From NCBI GenBank assembly GCA_026982235.1, contig JALSHM010000164.1, positions 1-21,773 of the forward strand: a DNA stretch of 21,773 bases, written 5' to 3'. The notes under the pieces are model-generated. The model searched no databases. It was given only the letters and a program-made list of their open reading frames with translations, and was not told the origin of the DNA. Shown here piece after piece: positions 7,371 to 15,822 of the stretch (the first letter of the stretch is position 1; every line of letters starts with the position of its first letter). The stretch comes from Robiginitomaculum sp. Its GTDB lineage: Bacteria; Pseudomonadota; Alphaproteobacteria; Caulobacterales; Maricaulaceae. Both the position numbers and the translations under genes were made by a program.

Positions 7371-9053
7371 GTGCCTATAAATCCAACCATAATAAAAAGA
7401 GCTAATGGAGCGATACTGCCCATTGGAATTATTTGCGTACTCGGCTTTATCTGGGCCGTTCTGGTAGCCTCACGCGGTGTTGACCCAGTCATTAAGCCCC
7501 ATGCTTATATGTATATATTCGCCTTTGCTCTGGCGATTTTTGCACTGGTGTACGGCATTATGCAGAACAAATTTGTTTATAACCCTTATGAATATGATGA
7601 CGGGGTTATCAAAGCTGGGGTGATAGCTACTATCTTTTGGGGCATTGCTGGCATGACGGTCGGGGTGCTGATTGCCTTTCAGTTAGCTTATCCGCAAATT
7701 ATGGACGCTACAGGTTTATCCTGGCTCAATTTTGGGCGATTACGTCCCTTACACACATCGGGCGTAATCTTTGGCTTTGGCGGGAATGCGCTAATCGCGA
7801 CCTCATTTTATACAGTCCAGCGCACTTGCCGCACCAGATTGGCGGGGGGTATGTGGCCATGGTTCGTATTTTGGGGCTGGCAATTAGTGCTTGTTATTGC
7901 TGGCACAGGCTATCTTATGGGAATTACCCACGGGCAGGAATATGCTGAACCTGAGTGGTATGTCGATATTTGGATTACCATTGTATGGGTTGCTTATTTG
8001 GCGGTCTTTATGATGACTTTGGCTAAGCGTAAAGAAAAACATATTTATGTGTCCAACTGGTTCTATCTGTCCTTTATCGTAACCATTGCCATGTTGCATA
8101 TCGTCAACAATGTGGCTCTGCCTGTTGATTGGCTTGGTGCGAAAAGTTATTCACTGGCGGCGGGCGTACAAAACGCTATGACCCAGTGGTGGTATGGCCA
8201 TAATGCGGTGGGTTTCTTTTTGACCACAGGTTTCCTTGGTATGATGTATTATTTCATACCAAAACGCGCCGAACGGCCTGTCTATTCCTACCGCCTGTCT
8301 ATTGTTCACTTTTGGACAGTTATCTTCATCTATATCTGGGCGGGGCCGCACCATTTGCATTACACAGCTTTGCCGCAATGGACACAGACTTTGGGCATGG
8401 TGTTCTCAGTAATGCTATGGATGCCAAGCTGGGGCGGTATGATCAATGGCTTGATGACCTTGTCTGGCGCTTGGGATAAATTACGTACAGATCCTGTTCT
8501 GCGTCTCTTGGCGGTTTCCGTGGCTTTTTACGGTATGGCAACATTCGAAGGGCCGCTCATGGCTGTGCGTTATGTTAACGCCTTGTCCCATTATACGGAC
8601 TGGACGATTGGACACGTTCATGCGGGTGCTCTCGGTTGGAACGGCATGGTGACCTTTGGAGCGCTGTATTGTATGGTACCTTGGCTGTGGAAGAAGAAAG
8701 ACCTATATTCACTTAGAATGGTTGAATGGCATTTCTGGCTCAGCACGATTGGCATTATTTTCTATATCACGGCCATGTGGGTCAGTGGTATTATGCAAGG
8801 CCTGATGTGGCGTGCCTATACCGACCTTGGTTTCTTGGAGTATTCATTTATTGAAACTGTGAAAGCCATGCACCCTTATTATGTTATTCGGGCAATTGGC
8901 GGGACGTTATATCTGCTCGGCATGTTTGTTATGGCATACAATGCCTGGCAGACAATCAAAGGCAGAGGTGATGCATATTCATTAACCGAGGATGCCCCTG
9001 CCGCCCGCAAACCAGCGGTTGATGCAATCCCTGAATTAGCTTTAGGAGAATAG
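7371..9053 (+). CDS. ccoN: Cytochrome c oxidase cbb3-type, catalytic subunit I (CcoN)
   Basis: CcoN is the polytopic inner-membrane subunit that reduces oxygen to water at the heme b3-CuB site. The 560-residue protein starts at GTG 7371 behind GGGGGA. The ligands are visible: H128 in RPLHTSGVIFGF (low-spin heme b), H277 in WWYGHNAVGFF (CuB), H327 and H328 in WAGPHHLHY (CuB), and H415 and H417 in GHVHAGALGW (hemes b3 and b). Y321 lies six residues before the HH pair, where the His-cross-linked tyrosine of cbb3 enzymes is found, and H277 is 50 residues before that pair as in characterised CcoN. About twelve or more hydrophobic helices are apparent. It is the first gene of ccoNOQP; ccoO follows after 2 nt. 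Confidence 0.98.
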   Translation: MPINPTIIKRANGAILPIGIICVLGFIWAVLVASRGVDPVIKPHAYMYIFAFALAIFALVYGIMQNKFVYNPYEYDDGVIKAGVIATIFWGIAGMTVGVLIAFQLAYPQIMDATGLSWLNFGRLRPLHTSGVIFGFGGNALIATSFYTVQRTCRTRLAGGMWPWFVFWGWQLVLVIAGTGYLMGITHGQEYAEPEWYVDIWITIVWVAYLAVFMMTLAKRKEKHIYVSNWFYLSFIVTIAMLHIVNNVALPVDWLGAKSYSLAAGVQNAMTQWWYGHNAVGFFLTTGFLGMMYYFIPKRAERPVYSYRLSIVHFWTVIFIYIWAGPHHLHYTALPQWTQTLGMVFSVMLWMPSWGGMINGLMTLSGAWDKLRTDPVLRLLAVSVAFYGMATFEGPLMAVRYVNALSHYTDWTIGHVHAGALGWNGMVTFGALYCMVPWLWKKKDLYSLRMVEWHFWLSTIGIIFYITAMWVSGIMQGLMWRAYTDLGFLEYSFIETVKAMHPYYVIRAIGGTLYLLGMFVMAYNAWQTIKGRGDAYSLTEDAPAARKPAVDAIPELALGE

Positions 9054-9055
9054 AC

Positions 9056-9787
9056 ATGGCTAAGCTTCATGATTATATGGAAACACGCTCCTTCGCACTT
9101 ATGGTGGGCATTTTGCTCACCGTGATGGTCGGCGGCATTGTGCAGATTACACCTCTGTTTTTTATTGATAGCACCATTGAGGAAGTGGAAGGCGTGCGCC
9201 CCTACTCCCCCCTAGAACTGGCCGGGCAAGACATTTATGTGCGCGAGGGTTGCTATCTGTGCCATTCACAAATGATCCGGCCTTTGCGCGACGAAATTGA
9301 ACGTTATGGTCATTATTCGCTGGCTGCGGAAAGCATGTATGACCGTCCGTTTCAGTGGGCATCTAAACGCACCGGGCCTGACCTAGCACGGGTTGGTGGT
9401 AAATATACCGATGACTGGCATGTGTTTCACCTCACGAACCCACGCGCTGTCGTGCCGGATTCTGTCATGCCGCCCTATGCGTTCCTGAACGATAAAAAAC
9501 TAAATGCCAAGCTTATCGGCGCGCATCTAGCTGCCAAGCAAGCCATTGGCGAGCCATATACTGACGAAATGGTTGCACAGGCAGAAGCAGATTTATACAC
9601 ACAAGTTGACCCGGATAGCGATGATATAGACGCATTTCTGGCTCGCTACCCCAAGGCTCAGGTGCGGAATTTTGACGCCCAGCCAGAAATTACCGAAATG
9701 GATGCCCTCATCGCTTATCTTCAGATTATTGGTACTATGGTCGATTTCGACGAATACCAGGCCAATATCAACGACAATGCGAGATAG
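9056..9787 (+). CDS. ccoO: Cytochrome c oxidase cbb3-type, monoheme subunit II (CcoO)
   Basis: CcoO is a membrane-anchored monoheme cytochrome c that passes electrons from CcoP towards CcoN. The 243-residue product has one N-terminal membrane segment (about 12-31), which anchors a periplasmic domain. The heme c motif CYLCH is at 66-70, in the family-typical context EGCYLCHSQMIRPLRDE, and a likely axial methionine is M138 in PDSVMPPYAF. TGPDLARVGGKY at about 106-117 is also conserved in CcoO. The start ATG at 9056 has TAGGAGA upstream inside the end of ccoN, and only 2 nt separate the genes, so coupled translation is likely. Confidence 0.98.
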   Translation: MAKLHDYMETRSFALMVGILLTVMVGGIVQITPLFFIDSTIEEVEGVRPYSPLELAGQDIYVREGCYLCHSQMIRPLRDEIERYGHYSLAAESMYDRPFQWASKRTGPDLARVGGKYTDDWHVFHLTNPRAVVPDSVMPPYAFLNDKKLNAKLIGAHLAAKQAIGEPYTDEMVAQAEADLYTQVDPDSDDIDAFLARYPKAQVRNFDAQPEITEMDALIAYLQIIGTMVDFDEYQANINDNAR

Positions 9788-9796
9788 GGGGACGTT

Positions 9797-9991
9797 ATGG
9801 AATACGAACAAATAGCTTTCATCGCTAAATATGGTGGTACGCTTTTTTTCTTTTTGTTTTTCATCACAATACTTCTCTATGTGTTTGCGCCCGGCGGGCG
9901 CAAAAGGGCGCGCGATGCCGCCAATGTTGTAATGACCAAAGACGATCGACCCATCATTGACGACAATACTACCAAAAAGGATCAGTCATGA
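9797..9991 (+). CDS. ccoQ: cbb3-type oxidase small subunit CcoQ (FixQ)
   Basis: This 64-residue protein has a single membrane helix (about 14-31, GTLFFFLFFITILLYVFAP), followed by a basic stretch GGRKRARD and a hydrophilic tail, as in CcoQ/FixQ proteins. CcoQ stabilises the association of CcoP with the CcoNO core in species where it was tested. The start has GGGGGA a few bases upstream. It lies 9 nt after ccoO and its stop overlaps the ccoP start as ATGA at 9988-9991. Confidence 0.93.
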   Translation: MEYEQIAFIAKYGGTLFFFLFFITILLYVFAPGGRKRARDAANVVMTKDDRPIIDDNTTKKDQS

Positions 9992-10860
9992 GTGACCATA
10001 AAAAAGTTGACGAACACAGCGGCACAGAAACCACCCACCATGAATGGGACGGCATCCAGGAGCTGGATACGCCTATGCCGAGATGGTGGATAAATATCAT
10101 GTATCTTACGATCATTTGGTCTATCGGCTATGTCATCCTCATGCCGGCTATTCCCTTGCTCAATGGTTATACCAAAGGCGTTCTTAATTTTTCTGACAGA
10201 GACCGTGTTGCGGTAGCCGTAGAGAAAATGCACGCAGACAGGTCAGCACGCTCGCAAGAGCTTGCAAACTCCTCTATTTCGCAAATCATCAACGATGATG
10301 GCCTATACGAATTTGCCGTCCAACAAGGCAAAACCTTGTTTGGAGATAATTGCGAAACTTGTCACGGGGCGGGCGGGCAAGGTGTTGTTGGCTATCCTAA
10401 TTTGAACGACCAAGTTTGGATATGGGGCGGAAGCTTCGATGACATTAAATACACTATCACTTACGGTATCCGCGCCGAACACGATGAAACCCGGTTTGGA
10501 ACAATGGCTGCCTATGGTCGCGACGAAATCTTGGAACCCGAGCAAATAGATGATCTTGTACAACATGTACTTAATATCTCTGGGCAACAATCAGACGCAT
10601 CTGCCGCTGCGCGGGGTGCTGCTCTATTCGCAGAAAACTGTGCCGCTTGCCACGGCGTAGAGGGCAAGGGCACACGCGAAAACGGTGCGCCAGACTTAAC
10701 TGATACGGATTGGCTGTACGGTGGTACTCCTGAGGTTATACACGAAACTATATTTAATGGCCGCAACGGTGTGATGCCCAATTGGAATGAACGTCTCTCC
10801 GCTGACCAAATTATGGCACTCAGCGTTTATGTTCATAACGAATTAGGCGGCGGCGAGTAA
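9988..10860 (+). CDS. ccoP: Cytochrome c oxidase cbb3-type, diheme subunit III (CcoP)
   Basis: CcoP is the diheme cytochrome c subunit that receives electrons from soluble cytochrome c. The 290-residue protein begins with a cytoplasmic segment carrying the family motif HEWDGIQELDTPMPRWW (18-34), then a membrane segment (about 35-56) and two periplasmic cytochrome c domains. The heme motifs are CETCH (122-126) and CAACH (218-222), with likely axial methionines M173 in RFGTMAAYG and M263 in NGVMPNW. Each domain repeats the pattern AxxLFxxNCxxCHGxxGxG. The start overlaps ccoQ by ATGA, and a strong terminator follows the stop within 6 nt. Confidence 0.98.
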   Translation: MSDHKKVDEHSGTETTHHEWDGIQELDTPMPRWWINIMYLTIIWSIGYVILMPAIPLLNGYTKGVLNFSDRDRVAVAVEKMHADRSARSQELANSSISQIINDDGLYEFAVQQGKTLFGDNCETCHGAGGQGVVGYPNLNDQVWIWGGSFDDIKYTITYGIRAEHDETRFGTMAAYGRDEILEPEQIDDLVQHVLNISGQQSDASAAARGAALFAENCAACHGVEGKGTRENGAPDLTDTDWLYGGTPEVIHETIFNGRNGVMPNWNERLSADQIMALSVYVHNELGGGE

Positions 10861-10865
10861 TCTAT

Positions 10866-10912
10866 AGTCATATGGGTCTGGTTCAGTTCAGACCCATATG
10901 ACTTATTTTTTT
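10866..10912 (+). terminator. Intrinsic terminator after ccoP
   Basis: A perfect 15-bp inverted repeat, AGTCATATGGGTCTG (10866-10880) and its complement (10889-10903), encloses an 8-nt loop and is followed within 2 nt by seven T residues (10906-10912). It begins 5 nt after the ccoP stop and lies 29 nt before ccoG, so it separates the structural genes from the assembly genes. Some read-through is likely because no good promoter for ccoG is evident. Confidence 0.9.
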
Positions 10913-10941
10913 GACCAGACACAGAAATTGGAATTATTCTA

Positions 10942-12474
10942 ATGTCAAATAGCAAACAAAATAACAAACGAAAAGGTAAACGCAGGGAAGTCGCGCCTGG
11001 TATTAAAAAATCTCGCTGGAATGCGGTCACAGAATCAACACCCGTAAAACCTGGTGGCCTATATAGCAAACGCACTAAAATTTTTCCAAAGCGGGTCAAA
11101 GGTACGTTCCGGCGCATCAAATGGATAGCGCTATTTACATTGCTGGGCATTTATTATTTCATTCCCTTTTTACGCTGGGATCGCGGCCCTGATGCCCCAA
11201 ACCAAGCCGTACTTATCGACTTCGAAAATGCGCGCTTTTATTTCTTTTTTATCGAGATTTGGCCGCAAGAAGTCTATTATATAACTGGCTTGCTGATACT
11301 GGCCGCCATTGGTTTGTTCTTGGCGTCCGCGCTATTCGGGCGCCTGTGGTGCGGATTTGCCTGCCCGCAAACTATTTGGACAGACTTATTTATTGCGGTC
11401 GAGCGCTTCTTTGAAGGCGACCGCAATGCTCGCATCAAATTAGAAAAATCCAAATGGACTGCCTCTAAAATTTACAAAAAAACCGCGAAACATATTGTCT
11501 GGCTTCTAATAGCCTTTGCCACGGGCGGGGCATGGATATTGTATTTCCATGATGCATATGATGTGATGTCGCACTTCTTTACAGGCGGCTCTCCCATGAC
11601 GGCCTATGTATTCGTCGCTATACTAACCTTCACCACCTACGCCTTGGCCGGATTTATGCGTGAACAAATCTGTACATATATGTGCCCGTGGCCACGTATT
11701 CAGGCGGCTATGACAGACGAAGAAGCTCTCAACGTCACTTACCGCTATGACCGGGGCGAACCGCGCGGCCCCCATAAGAAAGGCTCATCTTGGGAAGGCC
11801 GAGGGGATTGTATTGATTGCGCCCAATGTATTGCCGTCTGCCCGACCGGCATTGATATTCGCAAAGGCCTACAGCTTGAATGTATTGGTTGTTCGCTTTG
11901 TATTGACGCCTGCGACGAGATTATGGTCAAAATTGGTCGCCCAACCGGATTGATAGCCTACGATACAGGTATCAATATCCAGCGCCGCCTAGATGGCAAG
12001 CCAAGCGCCTATCATCTAATCCGCGCCCGCACGGTTGCATATGCGCTGATTATTGTAGCTGTTGGCTCTATTATGCTTTACGGTCTAACACACCGCTCGG
12101 TTTTGGACTTAAATGTGTTGCGCGTGCGCGCCCCAAATTATGTAACCTTAGGCGACAACCATATTCAAAACGGCTATACTGTAAAAATACTCAATAAGCA
12201 GGCTAAACCGCTCAAGTTTAAAATTGAAGCCATTGACCTGATTGACAACCCGGAAGGCTTGACCATCACAGAAGCCCGTTTCAAACACCATGGAGACAAT
12301 ATAATTTTAGACGTACCAGCGAATGAGACAATAAATTACAAAGTATTCGTCGCCGTAAAAGATGTCGGAGAACTAAGCGCACGGGAAGATTTTTACTTTA
12401 AAATTACAGATACTTCCAACCCCAACAACACCAAGAAAACACCAACAGTATTCGTGACAGGCAAGGACCATTGA
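10942..12474 (+). CDS. ccoG: cbb3 oxidase assembly protein CcoG (FixG/RdxA), membrane ferredoxin-type cupric reductase
   Basis: CcoG is a polytopic membrane Fe-S protein shown in Rhodobacter to reduce Cu(II) to Cu(I) for cbb3 oxidase assembly. The 510-residue product has hydrophobic helices at about 61-76, 112-132, 184-202, 221-238 and 364-381. Paired cysteines flank the membrane part: C137/C141 in LWCGFACPQT and C244/C248 in EQICTYMCPWPR. The ferredoxin-like domain holds two 4Fe-4S motifs: C290, C293, C296, C300 (CIDCAQCIAVCP) and C314, C317, C320, C324 (CIGCSLCIDAC). The C-terminal 110 residues form an Ig-like periplasmic domain. The Shine-Dalgarno is weak (GGAA about 10 nt upstream). It leads the ccoG-fixH-fixI-ccoS assembly operon. 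Confidence 0.97.
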   Translation: MSNSKQNNKRKGKRREVAPGIKKSRWNAVTESTPVKPGGLYSKRTKIFPKRVKGTFRRIKWIALFTLLGIYYFIPFLRWDRGPDAPNQAVLIDFENARFYFFFIEIWPQEVYYITGLLILAAIGLFLASALFGRLWCGFACPQTIWTDLFIAVERFFEGDRNARIKLEKSKWTASKIYKKTAKHIVWLLIAFATGGAWILYFHDAYDVMSHFFTGGSPMTAYVFVAILTFTTYALAGFMREQICTYMCPWPRIQAAMTDEEALNVTYRYDRGEPRGPHKKGSSWEGRGDCIDCAQCIAVCPTGIDIRKGLQLECIGCSLCIDACDEIMVKIGRPTGLIAYDTGINIQRRLDGKPSAYHLIRARTVAYALIIVAVGSIMLYGLTHRSVLDLNVLRVRAPNYVTLGDNHIQNGYTVKILNKQAKPLKFKIEAIDLIDNPEGLTITEARFKHHGDNIILDVPANETINYKVFVAVKDVGELSAREDFYFKITDTSNPNNTKKTPTVFVTGKDH

Positions 12475-12475
12475 C

Positions 12476-12982
12476 ATGACCCGCAAACTCGAAAACAACG
12501 ACACGAACGGCACTAAACAATGGACTGGCAAACATGTCCTAATGGCAGTCATAATATTCTTTGGCGTTATTTTCGTTGCTAATATTGCCATGGTCACGCT
12601 GGGTGTCAGAAGCTTCCCCGGTGAGGATGTTAAGCAGTCCTATAGGCAAGGCTTAGCCTATAATCAAAACATCGCCGCACGAAATGCACAGGCTGCAACT
12701 GGTTGGAGCGCTGATATTAACCTTGGCGATGAAAATAGCATCATCCTCACACTCACAGATAAAAGCGGCGTGGTTATTCGCGGACTGAAGGTAACAGGTA
12801 CCCTAAAACATCTTGCTGAAACCGACAAAGACTCCCCGTTAAAATTTGCACAAGCCGCCGACGGCACCTATATAGCTTCCATAGATAAAGCCTTACGGGG
12901 CAAACAATGGGTGCTAATCACCAGCGCACAACAGGCGGACGGGACAATATTTAATACCCGAAATGAAATATGGTTGAAATAG
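12476..12982 (+). CDS. fixH: cbb3 oxidase assembly protein FixH (CcoH)
   Basis: FixH/CcoH is a single-span membrane protein needed for assembly and stability of the cbb3 complex. The 168-residue product has a hydrophilic N-terminus of about 18 residues, one membrane helix (about 20-41, HVLMAVIIFFGVIFVANIAMVTL) and a periplasmic beta-rich domain. YRQGLAYNQNIAARNAQAATGW (56-77) matches the conserved block after the helix in FixH proteins. It starts 1 nt after the ccoG stop and its last 13 bp overlap the start of fixI, so the set is tightly coupled. Confidence 0.94.
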   Translation: MTRKLENNDTNGTKQWTGKHVLMAVIIFFGVIFVANIAMVTLGVRSFPGEDVKQSYRQGLAYNQNIAARNAQAATGWSADINLGDENSIILTLTDKSGVVIRGLKVTGTLKHLAETDKDSPLKFAQAADGTYIASIDKALRGKQWVLITSAQQADGTIFNTRNEIWLK

Positions 12983-15207
12983 TTTTAGATGATGAATTCT
13001 GCCCTAGCGGACAAACAACAGCGGCAGACCTAGCCCGTATACAATCCGAAAACGCGATGGATGCGGATGCGCTCATACCCTACGTGCAAACCAAAGCCAG
13101 CGGCGAACAATCTATTGACCTGATGATTAGCGGTGCCCATTGCGCTGGATGTATGGCCAAGATAGAGCGCGAAATCTCAGCACTGGAGGGCATATTGCTG
13201 GCCCGCATGAATTTGTCCACCATGCGCCTGAATGTACAATGGCGCGGCGAACCGACCAAAGCAGGTATTATTGTCACCCGGCTCGAAGAACTGGGCTATG
13301 GTGCCAAGCCATTTAATATGGAATTGGAACCTCTCGCCCAAAGAGATCAAGCCACAAGCCTGCTAAAAGCAATGGCCGTCGCAGGCGCAGCCACCGCGCT
13401 TATTATGACCATGTCCGTGGGCATTTGGGACGGCAATGAAATGAGCAAGGTTACCCGCCAGACCATGCACTGGATCTCAGCGGCTATTGCCATCCCAACC
13501 GTGGCATATTCAGGTCAACCTTTTTTTCGTTCGGCTCTGGCAGCGCTGAAAAACCGAATGACAAATATGGATGTACCAATTTCCTTAGCCGTACTCCTCG
13601 CCGTTTCTTTGTCCATTTATGAAACTATTCATGGCAACCCCCATGCTTATTTTGATGCCGCAGTTATGCTACTTTTTTTGCTGCTGATTGGGCGTTTTCT
13701 CGATATGCGCTTGCGCCAAAAAACCGGAGAGTCCGCACAAAGATTAGCCGCCATGCAGGCCAGTACTGCCAGCCTGATTAAAGACGATGGCTCGGTGATG
13801 TCCGTCCCGGCGTCCATGATAAAGCCAGGTGATCATTTGCTGGTCGCCGCCGGAGAACGCATTCCGGTCGACGGCGAGATTATTAAGGGCCGCTCTGACA
13901 TCGACACCTCTATCGCAACAGGCGAAACCCTGCCCCTAGCCTCAACAATTGGCAGTAAATTATATTCGGGCATGATAAATTTATCCGCTCCCGTGACTAT
14001 CAAAGCCCTAGCCGTATCGGGGGATAGCTTCCTCTCGGAAATCTCCAGACTGGTAGAAGCGGGCGAGCAAAAAAAGAGTAATTTCGTCCGCATAGCTGAC
14101 AAAGCGGCACGGCTCTATGTGCCCGTTGTCCACTCACTCGCTGCCCTCACATTTGTTGGTTGGATGTTATATAGTGGTGACTTACGCACAGCGTCGCTAA
14201 ACGCTATCGCCGTTCTTATTATAACTTGCCCGTGCGCATTAGGTCTTGCTGTCCCCGCCGTGCAAGTCGTGGCCTCTGGGCGTTTGTTCAAAAAAGGCGT
14301 GTTGATAAAATCTGGTGATGCATTGGAACGCCTCGCCAAAGTCGACACTATCATATTTGATAAAACCGGCACATTAACCCTTGGCAGTTTGCAACTCTCT
14401 AATGCAGCCGACATATCCAAACTAGACCTAGAAACCGCCGCACAACTTTCCCGCGCATCACGCCACCCTGTCGCCCGCGCTATTACTGCTGCGGCAGGCT
14501 CTGGAACTGTCGCCGACAATATCAAAGAAGTCGCAGGCCAAGGCGTCGAAGCGAAAATTGGGGGTAAGCTGGTTAAATTTGGTTCCGCAAGCTATGTTGG
14601 TGCCAAAGACAAGGCGGATGCCCAAACCGAAAGTTGGCTACGTATTGGTAACGCCGCCCCTATTTGCTTTAAATTCAAAGACACACCGCGCATGGACGCA
14701 AAAGATACTATCAAAAGCCTCATTGCCCAAGGATATAACCTAGAACTTCTTACGGGTGATAAGCAATCTATGGCACGAGAAACCGCAGAGTTACTGGGCA
14801 TAGACAGTTGGCGTGCCGAGGTCTCGCCAAGTGATAAATTAGCGCGCCTAGAACAACTCAAAGACCAAGGCCACAAGACCTTGATGATTGGCGACGGTAT
14901 TAACGACGCCCCTGCTCTCGCATCTGCCTATGCCTCTGCCTCTCCAGCTGGAGCCGCTGATGTATCAAGAGCCGCTGCTGACATTATTTTACAGGGCAAT
15001 AAATTGTCCGGCCTCATTACCGCCGTCAGTACAGCCAAGGACGCCAAAAAGCGCGTGGTGGAAAATTTAAGCTTGGCCGTCATCTATAATATGATTGCTG
15101 TACCAATTGCTGTGCTTGGCTTTGTCAATCCGATGATTGCTGCCCTCGCCATGTCAGGCTCGTCCATGTTGGTCACCTTGAATGCACTTAGATTAAAATT
15201 CCACTAG
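12970..15207 (+). CDS. ccoI: Copper-exporting P1B-type ATPase for cbb3 oxidase biogenesis (FixI/CcoI)
   Basis: FixI/CcoI is a P-type ATPase that moves copper across the inner membrane for insertion into the CuB site of CcoN. The 745-residue protein has one N-terminal heavy-metal-associated domain with GAHCAGC (C58, C61), then membrane helices, the actuator motif ATGET (316-320), the intramembrane metal site CPC (420-422), the phosphorylation motif DKTGT with D464, the nucleotide-domain HP pair (499-500) and GDGIND (641-646). The ATG at 12970 lies inside the end of fixH in another frame (13-bp overlap). The first 48 residues carry no recognised motif. The neighbours distinguish it from a general CopA copper detoxification pump. 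Confidence 0.97.
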   Translation: MVEIVLDDEFCPSGQTTAADLARIQSENAMDADALIPYVQTKASGEQSIDLMISGAHCAGCMAKIEREISALEGILLARMNLSTMRLNVQWRGEPTKAGIIVTRLEELGYGAKPFNMELEPLAQRDQATSLLKAMAVAGAATALIMTMSVGIWDGNEMSKVTRQTMHWISAAIAIPTVAYSGQPFFRSALAALKNRMTNMDVPISLAVLLAVSLSIYETIHGNPHAYFDAAVMLLFLLLIGRFLDMRLRQKTGESAQRLAAMQASTASLIKDDGSVMSVPASMIKPGDHLLVAAGERIPVDGEIIKGRSDIDTSIATGETLPLASTIGSKLYSGMINLSAPVTIKALAVSGDSFLSEISRLVEAGEQKKSNFVRIADKAARLYVPVVHSLAALTFVGWMLYSGDLRTASLNAIAVLIITCPCALGLAVPAVQVVASGRLFKKGVLIKSGDALERLAKVDTIIFDKTGTLTLGSLQLSNAADISKLDLETAAQLSRASRHPVARAITAAAGSGTVADNIKEVAGQGVEAKIGGKLVKFGSASYVGAKDKADAQTESWLRIGNAAPICFKFKDTPRMDAKDTIKSLIAQGYNLELLTGDKQSMARETAELLGIDSWRAEVSPSDKLARLEQLKDQGHKTLMIGDGINDAPALASAYASASPAGAADVSRAAADIILQGNKLSGLITAVSTAKDAKKRVVENLSLAVIYNMIAVPIAVLGFVNPMIAALAMSGSSMLVTLNALRLKFH

Positions 15208-15216
15208 GAACAAGAT

Positions 15217-15384
15217 ATGACCTCACTCATTTACCTCATTCCTCTTGCCATCGGCATCTGCATAGTCGGTCTATTCGCCTTCTTTTGGACCGTAAAGTCC
15301 GGCCAATACGACGATCCCAAAGGCGACGCCGCCCGCATACTCTATTCAGAAGACAAACCAATTGTGGACGAGAATGATTTATAG
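15217..15384 (+). CDS. ccoS: cbb3-type oxidase assembly protein CcoS
   Basis: This 55-residue protein, too short for most ORF cut-offs, begins MTSLIYLIPLAIGICIVGLF. It has one N-terminal membrane helix (about 4-24) and the CcoS signature FFWTVKSGQYDDPKGDAARI directly after it. CcoS is needed for cofactor (heme b and copper) insertion into CcoN in Rhodobacter. AGGA lies 7 nt upstream of the ATG, and the gene starts 9 nt after the fixI stop, closing the ccoG-fixH-fixI-ccoS operon. Confidence 0.95.
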   Translation: MTSLIYLIPLAIGICIVGLFAFFWTVKSGQYDDPKGDAARILYSEDKPIVDENDL

Positions 15385-15415
15385 AAATTGGAAGAGGATT
15401 TGGCTGTTATGCGGA

Positions 15416-15431
15416 AAAACTGGCCAGTTTT
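15416..15431. repeat. Perfect 16-bp palindrome downstream of ccoS
   Basis: AAAACTGG followed directly by CCAGTTTT forms a gapless palindrome 31 bp after the ccoS stop. It could be a dimeric regulator site, or fold as a weak hairpin with a GGCC loop. No long T-run follows, so I do not call it a terminator. The 111 bp from here to 15542 show no gene or other clear signal. Confidence 0.5.
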
Positions 15432-15542
15432 CAAAACAATATCCACGACTTTCATTTTATAAACACCAATGATTTCAGTCACTTATAAATAAAGCGCCAA
15501 AATGTATCCATGGCTATTCCATCTGGGCTATATTGACATTGT

Positions 15543-15815
15543 TCTCTTGTTCTTGGGACAGACAAAACGCGTTAGTTTGTTGGAGCAAGGGACGGTGTCG
15601 GGCTGAGGCTTGTGGCATAACACCACAAGTGAACCGGGCCTCGGTGCGAGAGCTGGACGTTGCCTATCATGAGGATAGACTGCTTCGATAAAAACGGCCG
15701 TACCGCGTAAACACCGCCGTGTGGTCTAACCCTCACGAAACATTTTTGCATGCTTTCTACGGTATTCCGGTGAAGGCGAAACCACACGGGCCGTCCTATT
15801 AGGAAACCCAGACCA
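15543..15815 (+). ncRNA. Candidate structured RNA, possibly HEARO/omega-RNA-like
   Basis: This stretch has no convincing ORF but many local inverted repeats in a nested order. (1) A 10-bp stem with two G-U pairs joins 15543-15552 to 15583-15592, continued by ACAAA (15562-15566) with TTTGT (15576-15580). (2) GAGG (15605-15608) pairs CCTC (15639-15642) around CTTGTGG/CCACAAG (15609-15615, 15623-15629). (3) CTATC/GATAG at 15664-15668 and 15674-15678. (4) ACGGC/GCCGT at 15694-15698 and 15716-15720, competing with (5) CCGTGTGG/CCACACGG at 15717-15724 and 15782-15789, which encloses CCTCAC with GTGAAGG (15731-15736, 15770-15776). The order 5' hairpin, GGCTGAG, GGACG, hairpin, GATAA resembles, from memory, IscB-associated omega RNA. 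Tests against RNase P RNA, tmRNA and the TPP riboswitch found no match. That it is a structured RNA is moderately likely; its family is a guess. Confidence 0.5.
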
Positions 15816-15822
15816 GAGCCAA

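Noticed and set aside
12970..15207. General copper-detoxification ATPase CopA
   Set aside because: Single metal-binding domain and placement between fixH and ccoS point to the cbb3-specific FixI/CcoI.
15595..15660. TPP (thiamine) riboswitch suggested by GGCTGAG and GTGAACC
   Set aside because: The strict CTGAGA and the CCTGATC-type second domain are missing, and no thiamine gene lies downstream.
15572..15787. Minus-strand 71-codon ORF across the structured region
   Set aside because: No Shine-Dalgarno, no family resemblance, and it runs through the paired arms of the candidate RNA.
15543..15815. RNase P RNA, tmRNA or SRP RNA
   Set aside because: No GAGGAAAGTCC-type RNase P core, no tmRNA tag-coding segment or tRNA-like end, and no SRP tetraloop domain are seen on either strand.
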